Source of the DNA: Blastobasis lacticolella
Lineage: Eukaryota; Arthropoda; Insecta; Lepidoptera; Blastobasidae
Direction: 5' to 3'
Assembly (NCBI GenBank): GCA_905147135.1
Contig: LR990051.1
Location: 19,373,115-19,437,114 of the forward strand
DNA: 64,000 bases
Shown here piece after piece: positions 43,860 to 55,859 of the stretch. A program made the position numbers and the translations under genes. Below the pieces are notes generated by a model. That model saw nothing but the letters and a program-made list of their open reading frames with translations. It did not search any database and was not told the origin of the DNA. Positions within the stretch are counted from its first letter, which is position 1. Every line of letters begins with the position of its first letter.

Positions 43860-44538
43860 TACATATAAAATCATAAGACGATAGGTACATTCAAATATAA
43901 AAAAGTACCAGGTAAAAGGTTAAGGTACGGTATAGGTACCATTATTACTACGATACATTATTGGCATAGCACGCATAAATAACTCACGCATTAGAATTAA
44001 CCCACCCAATTAGAGAGTGGTTCCAAATTACCATATATTACAGCAACAGCATAAGGCGGTAATTGGCCGACACTCGCGTCTGATTCATGCCGGTTAATTA
44101 CGATGCTGTCCTGGCGGTTATAGGTGACATAAATACCTACCGGGCTGCCTAAATGGCCTGTGTATGCGGGAGATAGGGGGACAATAAAGGTGTTATGATT
44201 TGAATTAATATTATTCGTTGAGTGAGTCGTGAAGTCTAGGTGAGTAGGTTGGAATTGATTTGGCGAACAGGGAAATGAACGAATAGAATTTGAAATTGGC
44301 TCTGAAAAAGCTTTCTTATTCCAAATTTTTTAAATGTTTATAATTATCATTTTACCAATGTTTCCATTACTTTACAGTTATCGTGCCCTTGATGATTTTA
44401 AGTACCAGAAGATCCCACTTTCGTAGAACCCAAACGGATAGACCGATTACGATATGGTTTTCGTAGATGGATGACGATGAGTGGAAGAGTACTAACGGTT
44501 TTCGACGTACGATCGAGCAAAGTAGAGAAGAAAGATCA
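43860..44538. other. No supported gene
   Basis: Unassigned apart from repeat debris. Confidence 0.3.
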
Positions 44539-44590
44539 GGAAAGCGGACCCCTGAAGCCGAGATTAACCGCTCGGATGATGATGATAATG
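44539..44590 (+). mobile_element. RTE-like LINE 3' terminus
   Basis: GGAAAGCGGACCCCTGAAGC, GAGATTAACCGCTCGGATGA then TGATGATAAT matches the end of 61335-61512. The coding part upstream is too decayed. Confidence 0.5.
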
Positions 44591-44631
44591 TTAGACTTTG
44601 TCGGAGGTAATCCGACATTTGAGATCATTCC

Positions 44632-44744
44632 CGTTGTCCCCTAAATACTATCCCCAGTATGGGGGACAACGAGAATTTTAGTTTCGTTGTCCCCCAAATT
44701 CTAAAATGGGGGACAACGAAAATAAAAATACCCGTTGTCCCCCA
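44632..44744. repeat. Five alternating CGTTGTCCCCCA boxes
   Basis: A 12-base unit CGTTGTCCCCCA occurs five times with alternating orientation: 44632 (forward, one change), 44660 (reverse), 44685 (forward), 44707 (reverse), 44733 (forward). Spacing is 22-28 bases. Adjacent pairs form perfect stems, so the region can form cruciforms or hairpins. Function is unknown. Confidence 0.85.
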
Positions 44745-46242
44745 TTTTTCAATTTAATTGTCGGTCAGATTATCGTTATACTGTACCGAGTCTAACCTTT
44801 CAACTGTTGCCGCTGCGTCATCTCTCAATGGATGAAATTGAAAATTGTAAAATTCCACCTCGCATTTACTCTGTGCGGGTTTCCGACCGACTGGGTGCGC
44901 AGCGGGGCGCTCCACCAAATCGGTAATGCGAATGCCTTTGTCGGACGATTTGTCGACTGTATCGAGCCATTCCGTTTGTTATTTCGACGGTATTTGTCGG
45001 AGGTGTTGAGGGGTTACCTGTTGATTGTTAGCTTTGATTTGTCACCGCGATGGGTTGAATTCGAACTGAGTTTGCGTTAGTAGAAATTGATCGCGCGATC
45101 CATTGCGGTGTTAGTAGAAATTGATCATTGCGATTGGAAACGGATAACGCTCTCTTAGTGTGATCGCGATATCAGTTTCACCTAAAGATAAATTATCGAA
45201 CAATAGAATATGATCGCATGATCCGATTTCCACCAAAACAATCTATTAAAAAGCTGAATCTGATCACACATGATTACGTTGGTGTAAAAAAACTTTATAA
45301 ACATAGCGTGATTGCTAAAAATAGTGAACCTGATAAACTAAAATGTTGGTGGGAAGTAAAATGTTATATTGTGTCTGAAATCAAATAATAGGTGGAATCC
45401 AGTTGTACTATGCAATTGTCGCTTTCGTTATTCTTCTGGTAATGTTTTTGTCATGGATTTATATATAGAAGTCTTTGGCTTTTGTAGTAGATATTGTATT
45501 GTTGATTCATGAAATAAAAATGCTGGAATCGTGAATTTTATGGGCGACAGTTACGGCTTTTAGTAGTAGTGTCAATCTATAAAAAATAAAACAAAAAGCT
45601 TTTCGACTCTTTGGATTGTGTAAAGATACATATGCCTGATTTTTAATTATACGCTTTTCTTTATTCCAGTGTAAGTATTTATCAAACTAATACTTTGCAT
45701 TTAACTTGAAATAAAACAGCAACGAATGAACTGTCCCGCGTGACAGCGTCCCCTCTAAAATCCGCCATTTATCCCATTCCGCGTAATCTACCTTCGCAAT
45801 CTGCGTCCAACGGCAAAAGCTTCTTCATCAAATCCGTCGATATTCCGATAGAGGGCGCTCCCCTCCATATAAATACAATATAAATCATTTCGCATACAGG
45901 GCGACTCGCATCGAGATCTTTATCGCCGACAAAAACGAGCGACACACGTATCGTTTTTACAACAACCTGTATAAACAACTTTATATTTGCGATCACAAAA
46001 ACGGCACCTTGTATGCAGCTTGTATGTGATTCTAGTTTTTCCGGGTGCAAGTGTAAGTTTGTGAGGAACAGTAATTCTGTATTGCCCCTAAAGTCGTTGG
46101 ATTACCATTTAAATGTGGTAGGATAGTAATTGTGAGGTAAATTAGTAATTTGGTTGCGTCTAGACGAAGCTAATGCGATGAGGTAAGTATCTTATACAGG
46201 AATTGGCAGTTTAAGTGATTCGAGAGGTTGATAGTTAAATAT
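44745..46242. other. No supported gene; moderately complex sequence
   Basis: GATCGCGCGATC-type short palindromes near 45088-45240, with TTAGTAGAAATTGATC repeated at 45077 and 45111. The 45720-46060 part is less AT-rich with CCATATAAATACAATATAAA, but no exon is demonstrable; its 93-codon minus frame lacks motifs. Confidence 0.4.
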
Positions 46243-46385
46243 AAATAAATAAATAAGCGCCATCTAGCCCCAAACTAAGCAAAACTTTTACAATGGGTCT
46301 GGAGATAACTGATATATTACTCAAGTACTTTTAAATACATACCACTTATTATACATTGGTCACCTATACCCTTAACAGGTTTTCT
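46243..46385 (-). mobile_element. SINE family F, 3' half, minus
   Basis: AAATAAATAAATAAGCGCCA then TCTAGCCCCAAACTAAGCAA is the complement of the F 3' half. The box near CCACTTATTATACATTGGTC is diverged. Confidence 0.75.
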
Positions 46386-46732
46386 TATATTTAAAAACAG
46401 TTTAATCGAGAATTATAAAGCAGTCATAGTTATTTATTTTTAAATCAGGTTTATCTGTCGGTTGCGTTATTTGAGAACAGCTTACGTACTACGTCTTTTT
46501 ACTAGGTAAAAAGACTTACCCAGCCAACGAAGCAAAGATAATTTTTGTATTAGGTACAGAGGTGCACTCTGGAAGCTAGACGTAGTCTGGGTCTAGCCAC
46601 GCGGCTATACTTACGGCTGTCCTAAAAGTATATGAAGAAATAGGAAGTATGTAAGTAAACTATTGTTTCGTAATGGTGAAATCTGCTAAAGCAAGCGATG
46701 TGCATTGAACACAACCACCGACCAATTTTACA
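46386..46732. other. No supported gene
   Basis: Unassigned. Confidence 0.3.
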
Positions 46733-46948
46733 GTTATTTAAATATTTTCTGAACTACTAAGCCGATTTCAATGAAACAAAGCTACGAACCATCTCAATTA
46801 ATCTGTCTTTTAAATAAAGAAAACCGAATCTAAATCGGTCTATCTGTTTATTAGCTACGATGCCACAAACAAACACACACAGCCACAGAGCCACAGATAC
46901 AAACATCAAACTTACAACTTCCCTCTTTTACGTCGGCGGTTAATTAAT
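46733..46948 (-). repeat. Family K repeat, best minus copy
   Basis: TATTTTCTGAACTACTAAGC, ACCATCTCAATTAATCTGTC, TTAGCTACGATGCCACAAAC then CGTCGGCGGTTAAT. On the minus strand it starts like AACCGCCGACG. Unclassified; it has no frame or terminal repeats that I can see. Confidence 0.55.
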
Positions 46949-47349
46949 GTACCTAATCTCTTCACAATCTACAAGTAAAATATTCATCGCAGGACGCCAC
47001 GGGAAGTAAAGAAAACTCATTTCATTACTTCCCGGCGAATGTTATCTCAACCAGGGGAGGTGAGGGTGAATTGACACCTGACGCGGCTGCCGTCTCATTT
47101 GGTCAAAAAGCGCATCAATCACCCTAGACATTGATGGAGGCGGTCTAATCCGGTTTGTCCGTCGTCTGTCTGTCCATTACCTCCTGTAAACACCTACTAA
47201 TTTGGAGATCAGGTGGTGTGTCAGCAGTTTTGGGAGATAATATTGGGGGGCCGCGTTTTGTAGCCATAAGTGTTTTACTAACACTGGAATAAGGGTATTG
47301 GTTTTGTTGTAAGAATGAAGGAGTTGTCTATTTTCTATAAGTGAAAAAA
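46949..47349. other. No supported gene
   Basis: Unassigned. Confidence 0.3.
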
Positions 47350-47680
47350 TCATCTTGACGTTAACGCCAGTCCTAGTTGTAATCCCGGGCGCGAGGGCCC
47401 TAGGTCCAATTTGACAATGATCCAGAATTTGGCAGATCAGGTAATTGCAGTGGAGCGACTGCCATGTGACCTCCGTGACCCGTTAACAGGGGAATTTGGC
47501 CAGATTTTATTACAAATTCAGTCGCCTGAATGTTCAGAATCATCGCTGTGTTTTCCCTCACCGTAAGAGCATCGGTTAGTGTTCAAGTAATGTACATAAC
47601 TCATAAAAGAGTCATAGGTACATGATAACATTTGAACCTTGTACCTCTCGTCTACCAGTCGGACCCCTTAACCGACGTTA
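47350..47680 (-). mobile_element. SINE family E, near-full copy
   Basis: AATCATCTTGACGTTAACGC at the tail side; the head complement ends near TCGGACCCCTTAACCGACGT. The B box is decayed (ACATTTGAACCTTGTAC). The body is intact. Confidence 0.8.
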
Positions 47681-48436
47681 TTGTCCTGTTTCTATATGTA
47701 ATTGGTATGATCTTGTATTTCTATTTCAGGTCTGAATTACCTATGCTGAGAAGATCAGAGACTTTATTCTTAGAGGAGATGTCTTTAGATGCCGATGCCA
47801 ATCTTCAGTCTCATAAAACAATTATTGTTATGTTTTTTTGTTTGTCCTTTCGTGTATCTAGGTATGCTATCGAGCGTTTGCTTTTGTTCGCCAGAAGCAA
47901 GAGTTATTGCTATGTTAAAAATACCTGGTACTGGTTATTTTTGTAGTACTAATACTACTCGTTGTAGTACTACTAAGTAGTAGGATTCTGTCAAGCCTCA
48001 AGATGGCCTGGATGGGTTGGGTACCACTGATAAAAATATTTGCATTGTTGTGTCCCGGTTAAAAATATAAGGCAAGGTACCCAGCAGCAGGTATGAGTTG
48101 GTTACATTAATCGCACATGTTATGGACGACAGTTATTGTTTATCATCAGGAGTGATTTTTACTTGTCCATCACTGGGTGTAGCTTGTAAATACATACTAT
48201 CAATAGGTACATTAAAAAGTAAAAACCAAACAAACAAAAAACTATTTCAACCAACCAGTTTAACCAATTCGAACAATTAACAATCTGCCGTCCAAAACCT
48301 GGCACAGAACACGCGATAATGGCCCTTAACGACGCAATTACAAACTCGAACACGATTGAAATCGGCTCCGATCCAATAGCTCCAGTCACTCGACAAAAGC
48401 ATCAACATTACCCTTGCAATTCTCTTTTCTAATAAC
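47681..48436. other. No supported gene
   Basis: Unassigned; the 104-codon frame at 47632-47946 starts within the SINE and shows no motif. Confidence 0.35.
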
Positions 48437-48545
48437 CGGGGCACCAGAGCCCCGAGTGGTTCTGGTGCTCACCGTTCGCGCATCTGTTCGCTCACCGCGG
48501 GCGCTTCTGGCCGATTTGCCCCGCGTGCCCCGCGGCACTCATATC
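48437..48545. other. GC-rich patch with small inverted repeats
   Basis: GGGGCACCAGAGCCCC (stem), GCACCAGA mirrored by TCTGGTGC, then CACCGCGGGCGCTTCTGGCC. CpG-rich against AT-rich flanks; no exon or promoter can be proved. Confidence 0.4.
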
Positions 48546-48724
48546 CAATACCCATTGTTGGAGATAAAAAGGTAAAAATACGAGTGCCAAGGGTGGGAGT
48601 GGTGCGATGCCGGATGCGGTATTCTTTGTTGACATTTGATGTTTGCGAGGTGTTGTTATTTAAAAATGTGAGGTTTATTGTAGAGAGTTGGTATAGGGAA
48701 GTTTTGGGTCAATCACATCTGCCC
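48546..48724. other. No supported gene
   Basis: Unassigned. Confidence 0.3.
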
Positions 48725-48915
48725 AGGCTTTGGTGTTTTTTTTAATGTTATACGGCCGATAAACAGGCAAGCGGGGCATCTGATAGAAAGTGGTCTCCGC
48801 CGCCTAAAGACCACCATAATGTGTCGCCCGCCTCTGGAGAGACCTCTAATATACCTCTTAAACAATCCCACGTCATAGTCGAAGGAAACACTGTGGCTGG
48901 GAGCGTACAAGGCAA
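48725..48915 (-). mobile_element. Family A retroposon 3' region
   Basis: GTTATACGGCCGATAAACAG at the 3' side with adjacent TTTTTTTAAT (A-tail complement), GGCATCTGATAGAAAGTGGT, and AACACTGTGGCTGGGAGCGT, which mirrors 55860-56092. Confidence 0.6.
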
Positions 48916-49872
48916 ATTGCATAAATCAAGATTAATTTGCCCCGGTAAGGCTCGGCATTTTCTTTGGCGGGTTATATAAAATAATTGTTTCCTTCTGCCC
49001 CTTTAATAGGGAACATAGGAGCAGGTGGGAACGATTCAACATTTTTCCTAAGTTACGCACCAAATATGCACCAACCGATGCGCTGGACCATCCAAGTAAA
49101 AGCTGCCGTTAATGGTACTCTCTATGGTTGTATTAAGAAAGCAGCAGTTCAAGAAGAGTGGCGGATAGTGAAGCGTTCTGCAAATCTTCAACCGACGATT
49201 ACGACCTCTGTCAAGAGTGTAGCGACTTAGAAGAGGAATACGCCAAATATTAGGTTTTGTTGTATTTTACTTACTTACCTATCAGTTGTAGGAATGTTCG
49301 GTTTAAATAAACGCTACGCTCAACGATACGCTCTAAAACAAAGGTGAGAGCGAAACACACTTTTAATGTATCTCCCGTTTTCTATTCTGAAATTAAAAGT
49401 CTGAAAGAAAAAGTCAGTCTTAATTTTTTATGAATTAGTCTTCCTGATAGGTACATTTTTCTTAGACACACGCTCCTGTCTTTACCCTTTAGGTTTTTCA
49501 TTTCTCATGTAACTTTCTTTATAAAACAATATGTACGCTTGCCTCACATGTATTATTTAAAACCGCCCCGCGCCGGTATATTTGTTTAGCGTGCACCGCA
49601 TCCATTTTTCCCGCATCGCCCCTCGCTCGTCGCTACAAGTCTCCCAATAGTCGAGCAGTTCGGCAGCCGCGTTTCAAGTGGCTAGGTGTTGTATTGCGGG
49701 ATCGATTCCCGGCCGTATCACTGGGGCATTATTATTATTTGAGCGATATATTTCGCGTACGAGATTTCGTGACGGTGTGTTGCTTTCGGTTGGCGTGAAC
49801 GTCGATATTACGAAATACTACTACGTGAACTACGTAAATATTAAATAAAATACTTTTCTTATTATGTTCAGG
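48916..49872. other. No supported gene
   Basis: Unassigned; the 81-codon plus frame 48985-49230 has no recognisable motif. Confidence 0.35.
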
Positions 49873-50341
49873 AGGAGCGTCGGTGGCCTAATGGTTAAGG
49901 GGTCTCGTACCCAGAGGAATAGGGTTTGAAAACCATTGCCGCCGACTCTTTTCTGTGTTCTTCTTCGTCGAGTCAATTTTTCGAAAACCCTAGATCTGGC
50001 TTGCCCAGTAGTTGGCCACAGCAACGGCATTATCAGTCGCCAGGAACAGTTCCTCCCTAGTGCAGGTAGCAGGACAAAGAGGACAAGAAAGCAGATGCTC
50101 CGTGGTTTTCTGTGTTAAGTACATTAGTTGAACACTAACTGATGCTCTTACGGTGAGTGAAAACATCGTGATGAAACCTGCACATTCAGGCGACTGAATA
50201 TGTTCCCCTGTTAACAGGGTCGCGGAGGTCAGATGGCAGTTGCTACACTGTAATTAGCTGATCTGCTGGATCCTGGATCATGGTCGGGGCGAACCCCAGG
50301 CGCTCAGGTAGTAGAGCACAACCAGGATATAATGTCAAGAT
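49873..50341 (+). mobile_element. SINE family E, full length, interrupted
   Basis: The head GGAGCGTCGGTGGCCTAATG (A box) and GGGTTTGAAAACC (mutated B box) run to GACTCTTTTCTGTGTT. The body resumes at AAGTACATTAGTTGAACACT and runs to GAGCACAACCAGGATATAA. It is split by a 146-base insert at 49960-50105. Confidence 0.85.
49960..50105. mobile_element. 146-bp insert with 11-base target duplication
   Basis: TTTTCTGTGTT occurs at 49949-49959 and again at 50106-50116, exactly flanking the insert, so this is an insertion into the SINE. Its start (TTCTTCGTCGAGTCAATTTT, CGAAAACC) also occurs at 19488-19513. An 11-base duplication fits LINE-machinery retroposition. The parent family is unknown; there is no obvious poly-A. 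Confidence 0.75.
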
Positions 50342-52009
50342 GACCACTTTCAAACTTATAAAATTGTAGTGCCACTCCCAAAAGGAAAGAAACATTTTCT
50401 CCAAATATATAATTATTAGCAGCAGAAAAGGGCAATGAATCAAAGACAGACGAACTTCGCCGAAAGAACTCCGCCGAGCTCAATTACCCCCACCGTTTTC
50501 ATACCTCCAAAACTTCTTAATTACCTGCCCCATAATTATTTTACCAAACAGACTTACCGAAAACTCGTTATACTGCGCGACAATCTTCATTATTTACCTT
50601 AAGCTCTAATTAATTCCTTGTCATGGTTTTTGCTTTGCCGTTTGAGTTATATCTTCGGGACAAAAAACGGATAGGACGAGAGATGCGGCCTCCCCTGGGA
50701 TAGAGCGTGACGGCTAGATGTCTCCGCTACCTGATTACCATCTTTTGGCAATTAGTAAAACACACAAAACTCCACCCCCGCCGTGTTCTGCGCCCCTGGT
50801 AGGTGATGCTTAATATTCACTCGTAAATTACTCGCAAACTTAGTGCCAAGGTAGCTCCAGATTTAAATTTAAATGTACTTGGAGGTAGTTCTGGCTGATA
50901 AAGCTACGCTGTAGCACAATTAATGGTCTGCAGTTGCAAAGTGGAATTGAAAATTTTGAGCTTCAGTTGCGTACCCTTCGGTCTCTACTTTCATTTGATA
51001 ATTTCCTCTTGATAAATTGAAAATGATAATGAAAAATATTTATTGACTCTGTCCGTTAAATTTAATAAGAGTGGCTGGTTCTTTTAAGGCTACTGCCTGT
51101 GCTCCAGATTACCAGCTTACATCTAGAGATACTAATAACATTAAGCTTAAGCTTAGCATAAGCATTAAGCCAAGCTTAAAATAACAACTAGTACTAGAGT
51201 TAAAAGTCGGTATATAAGTTGTGTTTGTGTGTGTTAGAGAGAGTTAGAGTACGTGCGGGCGTGTGTATGAAAAATTAGGCTTCAGGTTGTAGCAATTCTT
51301 CAATGTTACTATATGAGAGATTAGACAGATACCTACTGTTCGTGTTTGCATTTATTTGTATTTAGTGAATAGAATTAGACTGTCACTTAAGTTAAAATTA
51401 TCACGAATGACTTTGAAAAAGCTTTTAACAAAAAGGCATTGTATTTAACCGCTCCATTAACCACATAACTTAAACAAAACGAATCAGCTGAACACCCATT
51501 TTCACGGTCCACGACCCAAAAATTTCCAAATTGGAAAACGGTTACCTAAATCAGTTTGATTTAATTAAATTTCTACCTAGCAACGGGGATTGTCGATAAC
51601 GGGATTGGGAGAAAAAAAGAGAAAAAAAACCTTTTTTTTTTGCTGTAATGTGATGCGAATTTCCCGCGCGGTCAGACGCTAAAAGTCGACGATCATCGGG
51701 TCACAGCCCGAAATTAATGTAATTACGCACAAAGGGCAGTGAAATCGACTGTTCTCGGTTTTATCTCTGGTTAAATTCCAAATTAATAAAAACCATTAAA
51801 TTGCCGGAGAGCTGTTTGATTTGTGCCGCCGTTTGACGGGGCCGAGCGATGGGATGGTCACTGATTCATCTGTTTAGATTTTGCCAGATAATGCTATAAT
51901 AAGGTGTCGATAGGTAAAAAAAAAAGGTACATCAATTTTTTTAAGTGAATCCGATGAACGTCTTGCTCCAGAGTACAGGGGTCACGGCGGAAAAACAGTG
52001 ACACGATAA
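50342..52009. other. No supported gene
   Basis: Possible LINE 3' UTR debris at 51050-51290 (AAGCTTAAGCTTAGC, GTGTTTGTGTGTGTTAGAG). A purine-rich then T-rich tract lies at 51606-51640. Otherwise unassigned. Confidence 0.35.
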
Positions 52010-52210
52010 TGTGTTATACCACTAAAATGGCAAACTAGCTTACGGCCTTCCTTATGATAAGCAGTCACCGCAACCTATGGACGTTTGCAATACCAAGATC
52101 ATCACCCACGCATTGCCGATCCCGTAAATACCTTTCTTGAATAACTCATGTTGTACTCTCCAGGGAGAACCAGGGAAGACATAAGAGTAGTCGTGGAATG
52201 AGCTCACTCC
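52010..52210 (-). mobile_element. LINE 3' end, family B
   Basis: TTATACCACTAAAATGGCAA, TATGATAAGCAGTCACCGCA, ACCTATGGACGTTTGCAATA and TCTTGAATAACTCATGTTGT match 37244-37583. Only the last part of the coding region is discernible. Confidence 0.65.
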
Positions 52211-52275
52211 CGAAGTCTTACCTTTACATTGGGTTCTTCATAGGACATGTCTACAGGTACCTCAAAGGCCGGCAC

Positions 52276-52372
52276 CGCATCAGCTCCCCTTAGATTGCAG
52301 ATGTCCTGGACGACGGTGACCACTTTCCATCAGGTGGATCCCCCGCCCGTGTGCCTCCCTAGGCAATAAAAA
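52276..52372 (+). mobile_element. LINE-like 3' end fragment, copy 2
   Basis: CCCCTTAGATTGCAGATGTC, GACGGTGACCACTTTCCATC, then GTGTGCCTCCCTAGGCAATA and a run of A. This is the plus-strand counterpart of 1219-1330, with the poly-A clearly at the 3' side. Confidence 0.6.
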
Positions 52373-52747
52373 AAAGGTTTCAGTTATTAAAGTGAAACAA
52401 GGTACCATAAGGGCATTAATAGTGTATGGTAGTTTAGGGGGCCCTAGCTGAAGCCATGACAGATCGCTCAGATGATGACTATGAGGTCCTAAAGAAGTAA
52501 GTGCAATGATCATGACCATTTTAATTTTGATATAAATTTAAATAGCTTCTCACTTGTACTTCTTTGAATAAAGTTCCTTAAAATGAGGACATCTCCTGTG
52601 GTTTTTCCAACCGCATTTTCATAGCTTTTATACCCAGTGAAAGAATGTTGTAATCTATTTTGAAGTGCTGATGTTATGAAGGTGTGAAGGAAATGTCACG
52701 CGCAACGAAATATGTGCTTAACTAGTACGTCAATACGGTCTACCGAG
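52373..52747. other. No supported gene
   Basis: Unassigned. Confidence 0.3.
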
Positions 52748-52788
52748 TGTCGTATGATGTCTTAGGCATGGCCTAAGATCATACGACA
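52748..52788. repeat. Near-perfect hairpin, about 18-20-bp stem
   Basis: TGTCGTATGATGTCTTAGGC, loop ATG, then GCCTAAGATCATACGACA. The arms pair fully except for a two-base bulge. It could be a small-RNA precursor-like fold or the centre of an old palindromic transposon. Confidence 0.75.
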
Positions 52789-53969
52789 TCGAATCAAAAT
52801 TACAAAGTTCTGACACATAGTATATCTTCCTTGGTATATGAAATATCGTGAAAACTTCTTCACAGTATCTATCATAGGCTACTAACAAGTTATTAGCAAA
52901 AATTCGGGACGTCCTCATTCATAATTCCTATTTCTTTTGCTACAACAAAACATACTCTCAACTCCAAGCATCCACCTGCAACCAGTGCCTGCAACTCACC
53001 AAACTTATTATTCGCCGCACTTCGCCGTCGCCTGATTATTCCATTCGCGACCACAGACGTATATAAAAAAAAATACATTAAAACAAACAACCAGAAAGCA
53101 GAAGTGTTTGAATATGTGTGTGATTGCGCCAGGGGATTGCAGCAAAACAAAAATAAGCTCTTTTCATTGGTGAGGTATGCTGAGGTTCATTTCGGGAGCC
53201 ATGTTTTCCGACTGAGGCTAATGAAAAATCTGCGCGACTTTGTGTGTGGCATTCGGTCTTTCTAGGTTGTAAAAGAGTAATAAAGCAGCGGGCTTGTGAA
53301 GGTATGGGTTGGTCATTTTTTCGTTATATTTCTATAGTTTGTCATTTGATGAGTATCCCTAGTAAAGGCGCTGTCGTCGTCGTCGGTCGTCTGTCTAAAC
53401 CACGGCTGCGATGTTGATACTGATTTTATTATAATTAAGAAAATTTAGCATTGGAAAAATGCGTGAAACAAAAATGACCTTCACTTTATGAGATGGATGG
53501 AAATGGATTTACGTTGGGACGGATCCGGCCTTAATAAAGTTCTCTAATAAATGGGTCTACGATTGAGATTTGAAATTATTTCATGATCCTGGAATCTCCA
53601 CCTTAACCACTAACGTGGGGCACACTCAAGTCATGTGGGCTGATGATGATGGGCAGCCTATAAAATTCGCAAATTTCCAATAGAATTCCAATAGAAGAGC
53701 ACAAATTTTTATTTGCCTACTATTTTCTCCGCCGCTATCTTCCAGTGGCAGCCCTACCGCCGTAGCAGGGGCGCGGTCACCGTGAAAGGTGATCATAAAG
53801 TCCGCGCATGTTGTTACATAATAATATTCTTGAAATATTCACTCGCGGGGGATGCTGCGCGGCCCTACAATAGAACAAGGAAGCTGGGAGTCGCGTCCCG
53901 TTTATACGTCGCCGCTTACAAATCGCGTACGTATTGCGTCCGGCTTGTCAACGCGTAGCGCCCATACTA
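52789..53969. other. No supported gene
   Basis: Unassigned; a CpG-rich portion near 53745-53955 has an 81-codon frame without motifs. Confidence 0.35.
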
Positions 53970-54120
53970 AGCCTCGAGTCCGCTAAATTACTATGACTCA
54001 ATCGCATTGTAACAGTTTTAATTGTAGCAGAATACAAAAAATACATAAAACTGCCATTGAGTTGCGATTACGATCTGATTACAATTCAATCGGGCCTACT
54101 AAATCAGCGGATTCGAGGCT
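53970..54120. mobile_element. MITE of 151 bp with inverted ends
   Basis: The left end AGCCTCGAGTCCGCTAAATT is mirrored by AATCAGCGGATTCGAGGCT at 54120. Internal GACTCAATCGCATTGTAACA is mirrored by GATTACAATTCAATCGGGC. A diverged relative may lie at 38040-38205. Confidence 0.7.
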
Positions 54121-54980
54121 CAGGGATTGCGCCTAAATCGCGCAGCCTACCATATTAGCGCGGACGTAGACGTGGTGACAAGGCGGGCGGGCTGCGACGC
54201 AACGACTTAACGGACGCGTAGCGAGCGCTGTACGTTTGTTTACAAAATAAGAAGAAATCTTTCTGTCTGATTTCCATATAATTAAACCTTGGGTCTCTTG
54301 AACAAAAGTGGATATTGTCTTTCGGCCATAACTGTCCAGAAAAAGATTCTCGAAACGTTTCAACCCCCATTTTAATATTAGTAACAATTCAACTATTAAA
54401 AAAGTATATCAGCAGTCGACTCCACAGCGCTGTCTCCTCCCGCCGGAGGGATGTCCGGAAACGGTCAGTCCGAGACAAACTACTCCGGCGCGGGCCGACA
54501 CGCACCATAACGCGATGGGGAGAGGTGGGCATCTCCACCGTGGCTCTGTGCTTGATACAACATCGAATATACTAGTAGCTGGACATTTCTAGCTAGCTGA
54601 CATAGAATATCGTAACCGTAACGTAACGTATCGCAACGTAACCCCCGACGAAACAACAGGGGTTTTATAAATTTGACACGCGTCTGTGCCGATGTGTGAA
54701 AAGAAACTCCAGAAACGATACGAAACGAAACGATTTCGACATTGCTCGTGGAACAAATCAGCAGACAAAGAGTTGCACTCCTTTCCAAAAAAAGCCGCGC
54801 TTTTTCTTCTTTAAACGTCATTCGTAAACGTTAAACGTCATTCCTAAACGTGTTTGAGAATTTGGTACAAGCGGGACATAATCTAAACTGTGATTGTCTA
54901 CAATGTAGGTCGTCTTTTTTAAAATATAAATTTGGAAGGTTCAACAAATCATGTGTACCTATTTAATAAAATATAAAATA
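54121..54980. other. No gene; small tandem repeat
   Basis: TTAAACGTCATTCGTAAACG at 54811-54830 is repeated at 54831-54850 with one change. CpG-rich DNA at 54155-54235. AACGTAACGTATCGCAACGT near 54620. No exon demonstrable. Confidence 0.4.
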
Positions 54981-55216
54981 ATCATTTCGGTTCTGCTCTC
55001 GCGTACGAGCAGCCAGGGTCCGCCTTGACCATTATCCAGAATGTGGCAGATCAGGTAATTACAGTGGAGCAACTGCCATCTAACCTCAATGACCCTGCTA
55101 CCAGGGGATCCTGACTAAATTGCATCATGGTTACACATTCAGTCGCCTAAATGTGCAGGTTTTATCACGATGATTTCCCTCACCGTAAGAGTATCGGTTA
55201 GTATTCAACTAATCAA
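54981..55216 (-). mobile_element. SINE family E, headless
   Basis: TTTCGGTTCTGCTCTCGCGT to GAGTATCGGTTAGTATTCAAC, stopping short of the tRNA head. Confidence 0.75.
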
Positions 55217-55859
55217 CGTCCATCTAAGATGAGGAGACAAAATATCAATGAAGATGTAACGTCTCGACGCCAAACCGGGTACCACAGGTTTATAATTAGC
55301 AATTACCCAACATCAAATGCCCAACACAGGTGGCCTATCAAAGCTGATGATGAAATTAATAACATTAATAAAGCGCAAGCAACCGTTAATGTGGAAACCC
55401 GTTTTGTATAAATAAAACTAGCCACACACGAGGTTGTACAAAATGAACGCAAAGCAAATACAGGGCCGGGAGTCGACGCATCATCGCCCAGGAACGCAGC
55501 GCCAATCGACCGTTGGATTCCGAATTTAAATTATATGATCCGATGACATCGGACGACGCCATTGGTGCGGATGGGCTTTGATTGGACATCTATTTTGGCT
55601 GGGGACCACACAATGAGATTAAGCTTTTTATGGGAGAAAATAATGTGGCAATTTCTAGTTTTCGATAGTATGGGTTGCATTATCAGTCGCATCAGCTGAT
55701 TGTAAGCGATCACCGCGCCGACCATAGACATCCGCAACACCAGGAAAGTCGCAATCGTTGAGAAAGGTTTTGATGTGTAAATAAATGTTATTGCGATCTC
55801 TAACCCGCGCCTGTCAAGCATAGATTCTAGACCACGCACCAGACGCAGTCTTCCTTAAT
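55217..55859. other. No supported gene; repeat debris
   Basis: 55705-55765 (GTAAGCGATCACCGCGCCGA, CATAGACATCCGCAACACCA) is a minus-strand LINE-end fragment of family A/B. 55797-55820 resembles family D. The rest is unassigned. Confidence 0.4.

Noticed and set aside
45769..46050. 93-codon minus-strand frame in a less AT-rich region
   Set aside because: No recognisable domain, start context or splice evidence.
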